DNA of 64,000 nucleotides. Source: Blattamonas nauphoetae (Eukaryota; Preaxostyla; Oxymonadida). Shown one piece after another: positions 50,592-61,332 of the stretch. Within the stretch, counting starts at the first letter, position 1, and each line of letters opens with the position of its first letter. Both the position numbers and the translations under genes were made by a program. The notes under the pieces were generated by a model that made no database searches, was not told the origin of the DNA, and saw only the letters and a program-made list of their open reading frames with translations. The stretch lies in contig JARBJD010000161.1 in the NCBI GenBank assembly GCA_033064195.1, forward strand, positions 62,001-126,000. Direction: 5' to 3'.

Positions 50592-51740
50592 TCAATATTT
50601 CCCTTTATATTCCAACCATTCATTCAGAATCTGCAGAACCTCATTATTCACTCTCCCACCCCATTGAATCAGTCTGATTGTCGAAAGCAACGTCACGATA
50701 CACCAACCACTGTTCTTCATCCCATTGTGTACAGGCCAAATCAGATCACCAATCACGGAACCCTGCTCATCCACGGGCAAAAACATAAAACCATCCTCAC
50801 ATCTTGCAATGAAGACCGTCATCACTTCCCACTTCACAGCTACTCACAGCCAGTTCATTTTTCACAGCACATTGCCCCACTGAATGTGATTTCCCTGATA
50901 GCATCATCTATTACAGTGACCAAAGTGGTGATCCTCGTTGATACGTTCAGATCCCCGTTTTTATCGCATCCTTCACATCCCCACCTGGATATTGTTTCGC
51001 TAACGACACCTAACCTCGTTATTCCTCTGATAGTGAGCTCAGACGTGTCAGAAGACGTGATCGCATTTACATCGACAATTGTCTCCAGAAAGCTAATTTC
51101 AACTTTTTTCCAACCCGCACCACGGTCGAGATACAAATGATTGCCGTCTCGACTTGTATTTTTCAAGAATATAACCCGACCCGACCCAACCACAACCTCC
51201 CATAATCCTGTGTCATCATGGACAACTCTGCTGATCATGATTGCGACGAAAAACGTGGTGAGTTCACATTCTGGAAGCCTTCTTTCGGATCTCAATAGCG
51301 CCGGATGTTTCATCGTCCAGATCTCTCCTTTCACAACGTCAACTGCTTCAGACCCAAACTGCCGTTTCAACAACTGCAAACCCACATTTTCTCAGCAATC
51401 ATCACAAATACTCAAATTCCACTCAGGAATTCTCCTTCATTCATCATCATTATTCACCACCTGCCTGACAAAAGCCAAATCGTTTCTAGTCACATTATCA
51501 GAAGGAATTATTACAGAAGTGCCGATCGAAGGGAAAACTCCAAACTGCTTTCTCTTTGGAATAATATACACACTCTCATCCATCTCAAAGGGGATCGACG
51601 TGATTCGTCTGAACAAAACCTCATTTCACTTTGTGAATGGAATCAAGACAAGCTGCACACTTATTTATGGAGGAACAGGTCCTTATCATCTGTAGCCCAA
51701 ACGTTTGATTCTGGAGCCAGCTGCTTCTTGGATGGAGATT
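50592..51740 (-). pseudogene. Unidentified coding-like sequence (both strands open)
   Basis: The minus-strand reading 'GLWEVVVGSGRVIFLKNTSR'..'GWKKVEISFLETIVDVNAI' is open from 51,385 to 50,855. With a possible 39-nt intron it joins to 'WEVMTVFIARCEDGFMFLPV' ending at 50,592. Upstream the same frame continues past a few isolated TGAs. The plus strand is also open from 50,664 to 51,695 apart from one TGA. The coding strand is not certain and no family is recognised. Confidence 0.3.
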
Positions 51741-51772
51741 TCTAGGCGGACCACAATCTGTCGGACATTGAC

Positions 51773-52368
51773 TTGACATTCGATCTGAACTCGGCGACTC
51801 CTCCAGTGCTCTTCTCGTCCGACGTGGGTGATATGATCCTGAAAGCATGCTTATTCGAACGCACTTACAGTCTGAACTCAACAGTCGTCAGTGTTGTCTC
51901 CGAACTGTCCGTCAAGCGGTGTTCGTCCACAAGCATCTTAACACCAGTCTCACAGCTTAACATCGACAATGAAAGATCGTGTGAATACGAAACAGGAATC
52001 TTATCGCTGACAAATTACTCCACAACCATCCCGTTGACTGTGTTCACTGCCGTCGCTAAATGCATTGCTGTGCAGTGTAGCAAGTTTGCATCAGCACGGA
52101 AGTGAATTCGATGTGTTTCCGAGGGAACCGTGAACATTGTCTCGGCAAGTGGAGATGGAGCAGATACTCCCTGCACTGGATCTCTGGCTCAGAATCCACA
52201 ATCACGAAAAATGACAAAACACACGCGTCTCCTCTCTTCGTCGCTGAACTAATTCCCAACGTGAGCACCAGCACATTCACCAAGAACAGGACGATCAACA
52301 TCGAGCTCGGCGGGTGGACAATGATTCATTGTGACAACTTCCTGGAAGTGTTCGAAGACAAAAGTTGA
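51773..52368 (+). pseudogene. Beta-helix-type fragment, plus strand
   Basis: The plus-strand frames 51,773-52,105 and 52,102-52,368 overlap with a frame change. They include 'ILSLTNYSTTIPLTVF', 'VSASGDGADTPCTGSLAQ' and 'STFTKNRTINIELGGWTMIH', typical of the metamonad beta-helix proteins. The piece is decayed. Confidence 0.4.
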
Positions 52369-52499
52369 ACACCAAATTCGCTTGGAAATGGCGACTCATC
52401 TTCAGCAGGAACCTGACAACATGCAACAAGATATCAAGTCTGAAGACGAGATCATGGTCGTGGATCCAACAACACCAGAAGTGAACACGAGGTACTCTC

Positions 52500-53946
52500 G
52501 TTGGCGAAGACAGCAAAGCTGGCTCTCTCGTCCAGTGCATTCGCATCGACATGCACGCCCTCTCTGTCGTCTATTGCATTCGCGTCGACAGCCACGCTTG
52601 TCTGTTTCGTTCAGTCTTCTCCATGGGAAATTGGGCTCGCTCCGACAGTCTCTGCATGGAACGACTTTAGATCGAGAAGAAGAGTGGGTAAACGATGGTT
52701 GCTTGTGACAGGCTAAGGAATGTCGTGTGCACTGTACAAAGCATCAAATCACGTTCCTCGAGCAGGGAATTCTGAAATCGGAACCGTTTCGATCTTTTCC
52801 GGAAGAGCTGATCCCACAACGAAGATTCGAACAGCATCTGATGCTCCGTTCTTCACATTCAATAAGTCGACGTCTCCAGAGCGAGAAGGATGGATTATTC
52901 GGTGCTTCTCGTCTTTCAGATGAATGAGAGGGAGATTACCGTTGATGAAACTGCTAATCGACATCATATCCACAATACAGTCAGATCGATGTGAACCAGA
53001 TGCAACCAGAACAATCTGTGGACAGTCCAAGATGCGAGACCTTTCAGGGTGTCCATCCACTTCGACCTGTTTGTCCTGATCATCTTCATACGATGACATG
53101 GTGCTCATTGACCAGCTCTTCGAAGTCAGATTCTGCAGCAAAAGGTCCAGACCGGTGGATGACTCTGCGAGTGATTGATGAACATATCTTTCCCACAGAT
53201 AAAATTACCACCGTACGATATTGGCATTGATTCCAACGAAACACTCGTCGTATCCGACCAATCTCCGTCGAAGAAGATCCCACAGCCCGTCAGGACGAAG
53301 CAGTTCGACAACATAACGGCAGCGAAGGATGATACAAGGAGATACACGATCCAGAATGCGACAGTGTCAGCGACCGAAAATGAGGCACGTCGAGATTCCC
53401 GCAGCCGCCAAGTTCGGCAGAACATTCGATGAAAGTTGGTTGGAGAGTGATGTGTGAGGTTGTATGGACAGAGTGAATGAAGATGCCACCTCCTTTGCTC
53501 TCCGCTGAACAGCACAGTCGAAGCATGCACGTGAGAAAGTGTGACATCTGCATTTATGGAATTCACGACCCCACCATCGCCGGTCGTTGTGATGTTTGTA
53601 GCTGCATCAGAACTTACATTACAACAGGAAGCTGGTTGGAACAAACCTCCATCACATTCGAATCACGAATGACCAGTAAAAGCAGTGTAAGACAGAGTGG
53701 ATTCCTTCGTCGGACGTGAAAGCTCAAATGAAGAGAATGCCCGATGACTCTGAACTTGCTGTGATCCAAGGCATTGTGGTGGATGATTTCAGTTGGTGGA
53801 AGAGGAGGAGAGGATTCAGAGAGAAATGGACGAACGACAGCGGAGAGAAGTGGAGCGGCGGAGACTAGAAGAAGCTGAGAATCCACAACCGACGAAGCAG
53901 GAAGAAAGTTGAAGAAAGACATGATGAAGAAGGATTGAGAGAGCAA
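52500..53946 (-). pseudogene. Beta-helix-type protein gene, 5' part, decayed
   Basis: A minus-strand frame from ATG ~53,922 begins 'MSFFNFLPASSVVDSQLLLV', a plausible signal or anchor region. It continues through 'GGVVNSINADVTLSHVHAST', 'KGGGIFIHSVHTTSHITLQP' and 'HPERSRILDCPQIVLVASGS' in changing frames, down to a repeat 'VDANAxDxRE..VHVDANAL' near 52,560. Several frame changes show decay. Probably once a surface protein of the family seen at 45.8-46.5 kb. Confidence 0.45.
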
Positions 53947-54199
53947 AAATAATGAGATCTCCCTCTAGCACTTTCAATCAACTTATCAAAAGACTCACAT
54001 TTCATCAACCTCTCTTTTGTAACAACTTTGAAAAGATATCACTTTCATCTCTTGTATGAACAACAAAAAATGCGAATTGAAGCGTGGAATTGATCAGACC
54101 CATAATAAATGTTTTACTCTCCAACTCCTTCATTGTCGCTTTTATCGCAATCAGGTACCAAAATCACTCCTAAAATTCACTTTTATCACGATTATTGTC

Positions 54200-54600
54200 A
54201 AAAAATCGCAATTTTCGCTCAATTTCAGAATCGGACAAGCAAAAATGGAGGGAGGACAAAAAGCGAGGAGGACAGGACAACTTAACATCATAACACAACA
54301 GTATTCTGTTTCAACTGTGAAACGCCGTGCTACACACGAATTTGGGGAGATTAGCCTATCTCCCCATCCGTAATGGAACGGTTGACAGAGGATCACAATG
54401 CTCCCCTCCAATGGTCACTTCACGTATTCCCATGATTCTGTGGTGAAGTTTGGATAAGCTGGAACATCTGAGAGTGTATAAGAGCAAACAGAGTGACCAT
54501 TCATTTCATGAGTTTGGTCTGCCCTTTCTTCGAATTCACTTTAACTTGCCAACCTATCGAAACTCACTGAGAAGAAGAAAGCCTTCACAATTATGGTTCG
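54200..54600 (-). mobile_element. Deleted relative of the DDE_1 transposon unit
   Basis: Minus-strand 54,575-54,515 matches the transposase start region at 47,612-47,672 (TTTCGATAGGTTGGCAAGTT shared). Minus-strand 54,310-54,210 matches the 3' flank at 48,990-49,080 (ATGATGTTAAG..., CTTGTCCGATTC). The coding middle is missing, so this is an internally deleted, non-autonomous derivative in inverted orientation to the intact copy. Confidence 0.7.
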
Positions 54601-54853
54601 GACACGAATAGTCATCAGAATGGACTGTAAATGTATCGCTTTTGTCAAATTAAATCAAAAAACACTCCAAGATAATGTCTCTGATTCCTGAAATGAGAGA
54701 TTCTGGTGTTCGATCACTTCTCTTTGATTTTTCCCAACCATGATTTTGTGAACGTGGTTCACAAAAATTGCAGAAAGTGTGCAAGTTGTGCTGACAAACT
54801 TTTTTTCCCAGCACACACTGTTCAGGGTGTGTTTGCACATTTGCTCAGGGTAA

Positions 54854-54861
54854 TTGAGTGA
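54854..54861. repeat. 8-bp direct repeat, right copy (element T)
   Basis: TTGAGTGA, matching 44,707-44,714. Confidence 0.75.
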
Positions 54862-56342
54862 TCTTCGGACGGTCCATCATCGAACTCGATAGCTCATTCG
54901 CTTGGTAGAACTTCCGGAGACAGGACATCCTCGAGTTGTTGTTGCATTGCATAGTGAAGATGTCAACCAAGTGTGATTGGAATATGTTGTCTTCGGAAGC
55001 AACGGCTGGCTTGGGAGGAGCGGATGGACACCACTCGATCTGAGCCTCTTCCACGCGAGTTAAGAAGGAGGAGATATCGTTGTGGATGATTGAGGAGAGA
55101 GTTGAGACGGTCGATGAGCAGATCTCCATTGGTTGCTGCTGCTACGGGAAGTGTGTGAAGAAGACCGTGATGGGATAGACTAGCAGTTCGAATTGTTCGG
55201 ATGTGAACACGCGGCGAAACCCGTTCTGATCCTTCTGTTACAACCAACAGTTTCAGCTTGCGGTTAGACTCCGTTGTGAGTTGTAGAAAGATAATCGCTG
55301 TTGTCGGTGTAGACAAAAGAGTTTAATCTGAGTCCCCACTTGGAGTCGGTCCAACCGTTGTCTTTCTTTTTCTCCTCCACAGCTCATCCTTTTGCTCTTC
55401 ACAAATTCTGAAGCAGCGTTCCATCTGTCTCTCGTCGCAATGCCTCGACTGTGATTCGTTGTCAGAGTCTTACTGCTCACCAGATAACACGTCGCGTGAT
55501 GGGGTGTATACAAGCTGGTCATCGCCTTGTTGATATGATTCGGAGTTTGCTGCTCTCATTGGCCTGTCAGCACGGCGTGGTTCGCGTTGATCTGTCTGAA
55601 GTGGCTGGTTGCTCTTTCCGAGCGGGTGGAGTGTGCTTCTTTTCTTTTTGTGTACTGTTTCGATGAGTCGGTGGCTTTGTGGATTGTGTCGAAGAGACAG
55701 TGCTCAGCTTGACTTTAGGTGGATTTGGCTTGCTTGGTTTTGGTGATGTTTCGTTGGAATATGAGTATGGCGGAGGGGTGGAACAGGTGAGCGAGACAAA
55801 TAGAGGTCGTAATAGGCGTCGCGTTGTGAAGACGGGTCTGGCGAAGAGAGTGTGTGGTGTCTGTGTTTGTGATGGCGGGATGGTCTGTCTGCTGAGGCGC
55901 GGGAATTTCGATGTTTGGAGCGATGATGCTCCGACGCCCAGTAATCCGAGTCCTGGTTGTCGCCGGAGTCGGATGGGGGAGAATGGTGCTTCTCCTTCGC
56001 CTGCTCCCCCTTCCGTGCCCTTTCCTGGTCTCTTCACTGCTTCTTCTGCCATTCCCTCTCCTCTGCCTTCTCCACCATTTACAGGAACACGTCCTCGACC
56101 GTCGTTTTGGTTGGAGTCTTCTTGCCTTTCTGCACCGAGTGGGTCTGACTGGCCGATGGTTTGGAGTCTGCCACCATCTCCGCTGTTTCGCGCACACCCA
56201 CCAACGACGAGCCTGGGCGCTGTCCCAGTTCGTTTGACCGGTCCAGCTCAAACTTCTTCAGCCGCTCCTTCTTCTTCTGGTTCTGCTGCTGTGTGTTCCT
56301 CTTCTCTTCTTCTTCGTTGTCGTACGCTGAGAAGAGCGGCCA
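54862..56342 (-). pseudogene. Interrupted host gene X, segment 3
   Basis: Minus strand downstream of copy C. The frame entering from segment 2 continues 'WPLFSAYDNEEEEKRNTQQQ' and 'KKKERLKKFELDRSNELGQR', then needs a 24-nt GT-AG intron (56,067-56,090) to reach 'AEEREWQKKQ', followed by a Ser/His/Arg-rich region ('HHRSKHRNSRASADRPSRHH'). Several isolated stops follow. A last open piece (55,129-54,862, 'RVEEAQIEWCPSAPPKPAVA'..'MMDRPKITQ') runs into the right end of element T. RS-like basic tracts suggest an RNA-associated or nuclear protein, but identity is unknown. Confidence 0.5.
56067..56090 (-). other. 24-nt GT-AG intron in host gene X
   Basis: On the minus strand it reads GTGTTCCTG...GGAGAAG and contains the only stop (TAA) between two Glu/Lys-rich coding stretches. 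Its removal keeps the frame. Confidence 0.5.
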
Positions 56343-56351
56343 GCCTCCCTC
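56343..56351. repeat. 9-bp target duplication, left copy (copy C)
   Basis: GCCTCCCTC, repeated at 58,973-58,981. Confidence 0.9.
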
Positions 56352-58972
56352 GGTTAAGTATAGGCGCAGATCCGATTTTCGCTACGCGCAGATCAAAAAA
56401 TTTGGATACGCGCAGATCTAAACTTTTGTTGTTTCTGTTTGACTTTATGACTGGTTTATGTCTCAGAAAACTTCAATACGGACTGATTTACTCTCAAACA
56501 TCTTTCAGAATAACAAATCGATTGAAAAAAGTTGATTAATTATGCAAGGTGATTCCAAAAAGTGACCGTCGTGAATTGCTGTTTAAAGATACTGCACTGG
56601 ATGAAATCTTGAAAATTCTGGTTGTGATCCATGATAATGCTAATATACCCGACTACGGTGACAAAGACCAAGGGTTATAAAGTGTGTTGGCCTTCGGCAT
56701 TGGATGCGTTCAATTTGACAACATAGCGGCTTCTATGGTATTAAAAAGACCAAAATTGTCATTATCTGGCCGTTTACAGTTGGATGAGTTATCACCCTCC
56801 TCGCTCCACATTGGCGAACGGCGACGACCTTTGCACGTCTTCGCTCCGCTTCTCTTTCTCCCGCTCGACCTTCCCTTTCGACGACCCAATTTTCGGAGGC
56901 GTGTGTGTTGCTTGTGGGCTGCCCTCCTTCGAAGCAGCTGCGACCTTCTTTGGAGTAGCCTGAGCGGGCTGAAGACGAACGAGCTGGTGCTTTCTTTGCT
57001 GAGGATGGGCGTTGTGGCGATTTGGGGCGACGAGAATCACATCTTCCTCGTCGCTGACCGAGTGACTCCGATTCTGTTTCTTCTTCTTCGCAATCAGCTT
57101 TTGGAACGCCTTCCTCTCCGCGTCTCGCTTCTCCCTCTCCTTCATCTGCGCCTCCTTCACCACCTTCCGCCGCTCGGCCTCCTCATCGTCCTTCATCCTT
57201 TGCTAGATCCTCCGCTTCTCTTCCTCCAGCGCTTTCTCCTCTTTCGACTTCCCTCTCGTCAGCCACGGTTTGTCGCCTGTCCGTGCCTTCTTCTCCAACT
57301 CGAGCTGTTGCAGTTTCTCTTCGTATTTCCGCTGTTTCTTGTCGTCCACTTTATTTTTGTTGTGCAGCTGGTTTCGTCTCTTTCGACTGTTGTAATGACA
57401 CGCCTGGCTGAGAGTGGCCTTCTCTCTGCACTCTTCGGTGGAGCCTGTTTGGGTGCAGGAGCAGCTGAACTTGGTCAAGGAGCTGATGTTGGGCGTGGAG
57501 AAACTGATTTCTTTCGAACTGCCTTTGCAACAGCCTTTTTAGGTTTTGCAGGTGAAGCAGCTTGCTTTGGTTTGATGAAATAGTCTTCGAGGGGAGGGAA
57601 GGACGATGGATTCGTCTTCTTCTGGACTGAGATGGGTTCGTACGAACGAGGGTCGGGCTGAGAATATTGTGACGGGGGAAGCGAAGGGGAGCATTGTTTC
57701 CATCCATTTGGGCATCAATTGCCATTTTGTTCCGTCGGGCCTGTTCCTGTTGATTAAAAAAGTTGCGACGAGCTTCTTCACGAATCATGCGTTCTTGATC
57801 CTCTCTGGCTTTCATTTCCTTCATCTTTTGCTCTCTCGCTTCAGCAGCTCGAGATTCAGCTTCTCTTCGCCTTTGCTCCATCTCTGCCACCTGTCGCCTG
57901 CGATCGGCCTCCTTGGCCGCTTCTTGCCTTCTTAATTGCTCCATACGCTGTCCTTGAGCCTCTGCAGCGGCAGCATACGCGTCTTGCTGCTTCTTTACCA
58001 ACTCTTCCGCCCTCTGCCGTTCCTTTTCGAGTGCTTGTTGTCTTAAGATCTCTCTTTGTCTGGCTTTGGCTTCTTCCACTCTGTGTTCGGCCTCCATTCG
58101 CTCTTTTGACTGAACATTATTCTGTGCTTGAGGAGTGGATGCTCGTGGAACTGGTGAAGGGGCTCGATTTGGTGGTTGGGTCGGTTTCACACCCTGTTGT
58201 TGTGGAGGCGGATAATTAAGCGAAAATATCGTTCATCCAAACCGTCTCCGGTACTGGTATTTCATTTTCACGGAAATGACTCACCAAACGCCAAAATCAG
58301 AACGAAATTCTAACGAGTGGCATCAGAAGAAGCAGGATCGCGATGGATCAGGAAAGTTGTCAAAATTACATTAAGTTGCTGATCATCTGGATCACTTGTT
58401 GATCATTCAAGACAGATATCACCCAAGTTACGTTGAGGAGGATCCTGATGAGGATCGAGATGGTTTCGAGAGAAGAGGAGGAGTATGATGAAGAGAAAGA
58501 TGCAGATCCTGCGAGAACAGAGGAATGAAAGAGCAAAGAGTTGAGGTACGTGAATATTTTAAGAATAAGAGCAGAAAATGAAGAGGAAAAGGTGGGCAAT
58601 CAAATGGATACACAGAACAGCCTAAAGCGTGATCCATGTGCAAGAAAAGGGAAAAATATGGTCAGTGTGGGAAAATGACATACCAAGCTAAGTAATATTG
58701 GACTCTGATTTGGAGTTGTAACATCAATCGAGAGACGGGTGATGGTAAGATCAACATTCTCGAATGACGACATTACAAAATTAGATTTATGAAAAGTATG
58801 TGAGAGTAAAAATGAATTGTGAGCAATCAGAGTGAAATGACATGAATTGGATATGGTAAGCACAAAACAATCAACGATCCTTTTGGATCTGCGTGTATCC
58901 ATTTGGATCTGCGCGTATCCCTTTTTTTAGATCTGCGTGTAGCGAAAATCGGATCTGCGCCTATACTTAACC
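56352..58972 (-). mobile_element. Mutator-like (Pack-MULE-type) element, copy C
   Basis: 2,621 bp, same termini as copies A and B but inserted in the opposite orientation, with a perfect 9-bp duplication GCCTCCCTC. The captured gene has a different deletion from copy B: B's 41,373-41,868 region is missing, while the ~190 bp absent from B is present. The 5' half (58,190-57,351, minus) is open for 279 codons of Arg/Glu/Gln coiled coil. A and B share the 3' end. The two deletions are complementary, so neither copy was derived from the other. Confidence 0.9.
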
Positions 58973-58981
58973 GCCTCCCTC

Positions 58982-59202
58982 CGTCTTCGATTCGGCTGTC
59001 TTCTTCTTCGCTGGTGATTGGTGCCGTGGCTGAGATTTGGCCTTATTCGGCTCAGTCTGGTCCATCGCCGCTTTCTTCTTTTGGGGCCGTTCAGACGCGA
59101 CCCCTGCCTGTGTCGTGACCAGCTTCCTCTTCAGCCTTCCTGTCTCTCGCTGTGTCTTCTTCCGAAGTGCCTGCATTTTGAGGTTTTCGCGTTGTTTGAA
59201 GA
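58982..59202 (-). pseudogene. Interrupted host gene X, segment 2
   Basis: Between the kinase-carrying element and copy C, a Lys/Arg-rich minus-strand frame ('KMQALRKKTQRETGRLKRKL'..'SPAKKKTAESKTEGG') stays open from edge to edge. Removing the flanking elements and one target copy each joins it in frame with both neighbouring segments. Confidence 0.65.
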
Positions 59203-59210
59203 TGTGGTTG
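59203..59210. repeat. 8-bp target duplication, left copy (element K)
   Basis: TGTGGTTG, repeated at 61,001-61,008. Confidence 0.85.
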
Positions 59211-59683
59211 GGGGTTGACTATAATCAATCCACCGATCTATCTAAAAACAATCCATTTCGATCAAACCCATCGAACTGTGAAATGTTTGAGAAAGCTCAG
59301 GTTTGTTGAAAATTTCAGTTGAAGCGGAAGAAAACAGTGTTGAAGAGCTCCCAAGAGGACATATCGTTCCATTTGAGTCCAAATGGACAACAGATTGTCA
59401 ACTCGTTGCGTTAATGGATTGATCGAAAGTCGCAAGTCAATTTCGACCAAAACGGTGAATCACTGCATTTTTTCTCCGCGAATCGTGGTTTTATTCCTGC
59501 TCATTTGATTGTTTTTCCAGGTTTGTGGATACGAAGAACAGTTTCACTCATTCTCATTCTTCCGTCTCGCTTTTCTTCTTCTTTCGGTCTTTTTCTCATC
59601 TTACTTCCCGTCACATCATCCATCATCCCTCAATCATCTCTCTCCTCCATCCTTCCCCCTCCCTCCTCGTCTCCCGTTCACAG

Positions 59684-60828
59684 TTTGGAGTCATCCATCG
59701 TGATCTCAAACTCGAGAACTTGATGTTCGACGGAAGCCTTCTGAAGACGGCTTGTGGTTCACCATGATTTGTGGCGTCGGAAATGATCGAAGCGAAGGTG
59801 TGGAATTGGTCCTGCCGCGTTCATTTGTGGACTTACATAGTTCTTCTTTTGGGACGATTCTTTCCTTCTCATCCGTGTTTCTGTGAATCATATTGTCTCC
59901 CCCCTCGTCTCTCCTCCTCCTACCTCTCTTCAGATATACGATGTCCACTGTTCAGACATCTGGAGCTGTGGTGAAATTATGCTCGCTCTCGTGTGCGGGT
60001 TCATCCCCTTCGAGGACCAGAACACACAAGCGCTTTTTCAAAAGATGCTCCACGCTCGATACTGTCATCCGTCAACCCTGCCAGCTGAATGTCGGAAGAT
60101 CATAACTAAGAATCGAGAGTTTGATCCAACAAAGGTGTGAATTGAATGTTTAATGTCTTCGGGAGAAGAAAAACTTCCTTTCTCTCAATTTTTTACACGT
60201 ATTTCCCCCAATATCCCTCCAATTCCCTCTTTACACGTTTATTCTTCGTTCACTTTCTCCCGTCATTCCCCAGCATTACACCGCCGCCCAAATCAATCAA
60301 CATTCCTGGTATATCGACAACTTCGTTGATCAATCTATTATCGATTTTTTTGTTCCGGAAGGAGGCGAAAAAGGAGAGGCTATGATCGACTCGGTCTGTG
60401 TGAGCGAACTCGCAAAATTAGGCTATTCAGCGGAGAATATCATTGCACTCATCAACGCGAAGAAACACAACCAAGTTCTGGTCTCATAGAAGTTTCTGTT
60501 GGAGAAGAAACAACGGGAGGCACAAGAGGCGAGAACTGTCTCCAAATTGACACAGATTACGGAGAATGTGGGAGAGACGAAGGGAGTTGTGAAAGTGGAG
60601 CATGTCGCGCCGATTGAAGGGAAGGCGAAAGCAGCGTTGTCGAAGCGGAAGACTGCGGCGAAGATTGTCACGTCAAACCAACCAAGTGGAGAAGCGAAAG
60701 GAGCAAATGAACCAGCAGCGGAAGAGAAGAAAGAGTTGGATGAGAAGGAGATGGAGACCGTGAAGAAGAAAGTGACAACATCCAAGAATGTCCACAAACG
60801 TAACGCCACAGTTGTGTATGTCGACTAG
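59684..60828 (+). pseudogene. SNF1/CAMK-like Ser/Thr kinase, 3' part with introns
   Basis: The exon at 59,684 starts 'FGVIHRDLKLENLMFDG' (catalytic loop HRDLKLEN). It goes directly to 'LLKTACGSP', skipping the DFG loop, then 'FVASEMIEAK' (activation-segment end) after one in-frame TGA. A 136-nt intron (59,798-59,933) leads to 'IYDVHCSDIWSCGEIMLALV'..'PFEDQN'. A 138-nt intron (60,136-60,273) leads to 'HYTAAQINQHSWYIDNF', a UBA-like stretch, a TAG at a position usually Tyr in SNF1/MARK relatives (...[Y]KFLLEKK), and a Lys/Glu-rich tail ending at 60,828. The N-lobe is absent. It is a non-functional carried fragment. Confidence 0.8.
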
Positions 60829-60927
60829 GCAGCGCTTTCCCCCTCGTTTTGTCACATTTTGGAAATCAGTCAGTGAATAGAATGAAAATGTGAAATGAAA
60901 ACGATCTTTGAATGTTTTTATCAAAAA
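60829..60927. other. 3' flank of the kinase piece inside element K
   Basis: A short A/T-rich stretch between the kinase stop and the right terminal repeat. Nothing else is seen. Confidence 0.5.
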
Positions 60928-61008
60928 AGAAACAGTTCGATGGGTTTGATCGAATTGGATTGTTTTTAGATAGATCGGTGGATTGTTTTTAGTCAACCCC
61001 TGTGGTTG

Positions 61009-61332
61009 AGTTGGATGAGAAGCGAAGCAATGAATGTCACTGGGACAGTCTGGACTGGCTTGGCTTGCTTGTTCGACTTTGACGTCTTCCCTTTCGACGG
61101 CGGCTCTGCTTCGAAGCAGAGCGGGTTGTACACTTCTTGCGGGACCGACATGAGGCAGTCGAGTGGAAGCCAGCAATCGGTTTCCTCTGCCGAGAACAGT
61201 CTGTTGTCTGTCGGCGAGTGACTTGACAATGCGATATCGTTCGTCGAGAACGAGAGCGTATCGCTCAGAGACATTGAATCGGTGATCGAGTGTGTGTGAA
61301 AACCAACACCAGCCAGATGCGACAAGGCGACT
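61009..61332 (-). pseudogene. Interrupted host gene X, segment 1
   Basis: The minus-strand frame 'HLAGVGFHTHSITDSMSLSD'..'CLMSVPQEVYNPLCFEAEPP'..'FIASLLIQLNH' is open to the edge of element K. Deleting element K plus one TGTGGTTG gives 'SLLIQLNH-IFKQRENLKMQ', in frame with segment 2. Its upstream link to the beta-helix readings is uncertain. Confidence 0.55.

Larger units (their letters stand above)
44715..54853. mobile_element. Element T: 10.1 kb segment with inverted ends and 8-bp duplication
   Basis: The left end TTACCCTGAGC and right end GCTCAGGGTAA are inverted 11-mers, followed inward by similar TGNGCAA. Both are flanked directly by TTGAGTGA. The exact side-by-side match of an 11-bp inverted and an 8-bp direct repeat is unlikely by chance. 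Inside are a decayed beta-helix gene (45.1-46.6 kb), a tandem-repeat array, an intact DD35D transposase, more beta-helix remains, and an inverted deleted relative of the transposase unit near the right end. It may be one composite transposon mobilised by the two inward-facing units, or the scar of several events. Confidence 0.55.
59211..61000. mobile_element. Element K: 1.79 kb element carrying a kinase piece
   Basis: Starts GGGGTTGACTA and ends with the inverse. ~70-bp inverted ends share CAATCCACCGATCTATCTAA and GATCAAACCCATCGAACTGT. The 8-bp duplication TGTGGTTG flanks it. An 8-bp duplication fits hAT- or P-like families, but no transposase is present. The interior is largely a protein-kinase gene fragment. 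It interrupts host gene X. Confidence 0.85.

Noticed and set aside
44715-54853. Element T as a Polinton/Maverick because of its size and inverted ends
   Set aside because: No polymerase, integrase, capsid or protease gene is recognisable, and the inverted ends are far too short.
55679-56539. 286-codon plus-strand open frame
   Set aside because: It runs through the terminal repeat of copy C and is antisense to the better-supported host gene X reading.
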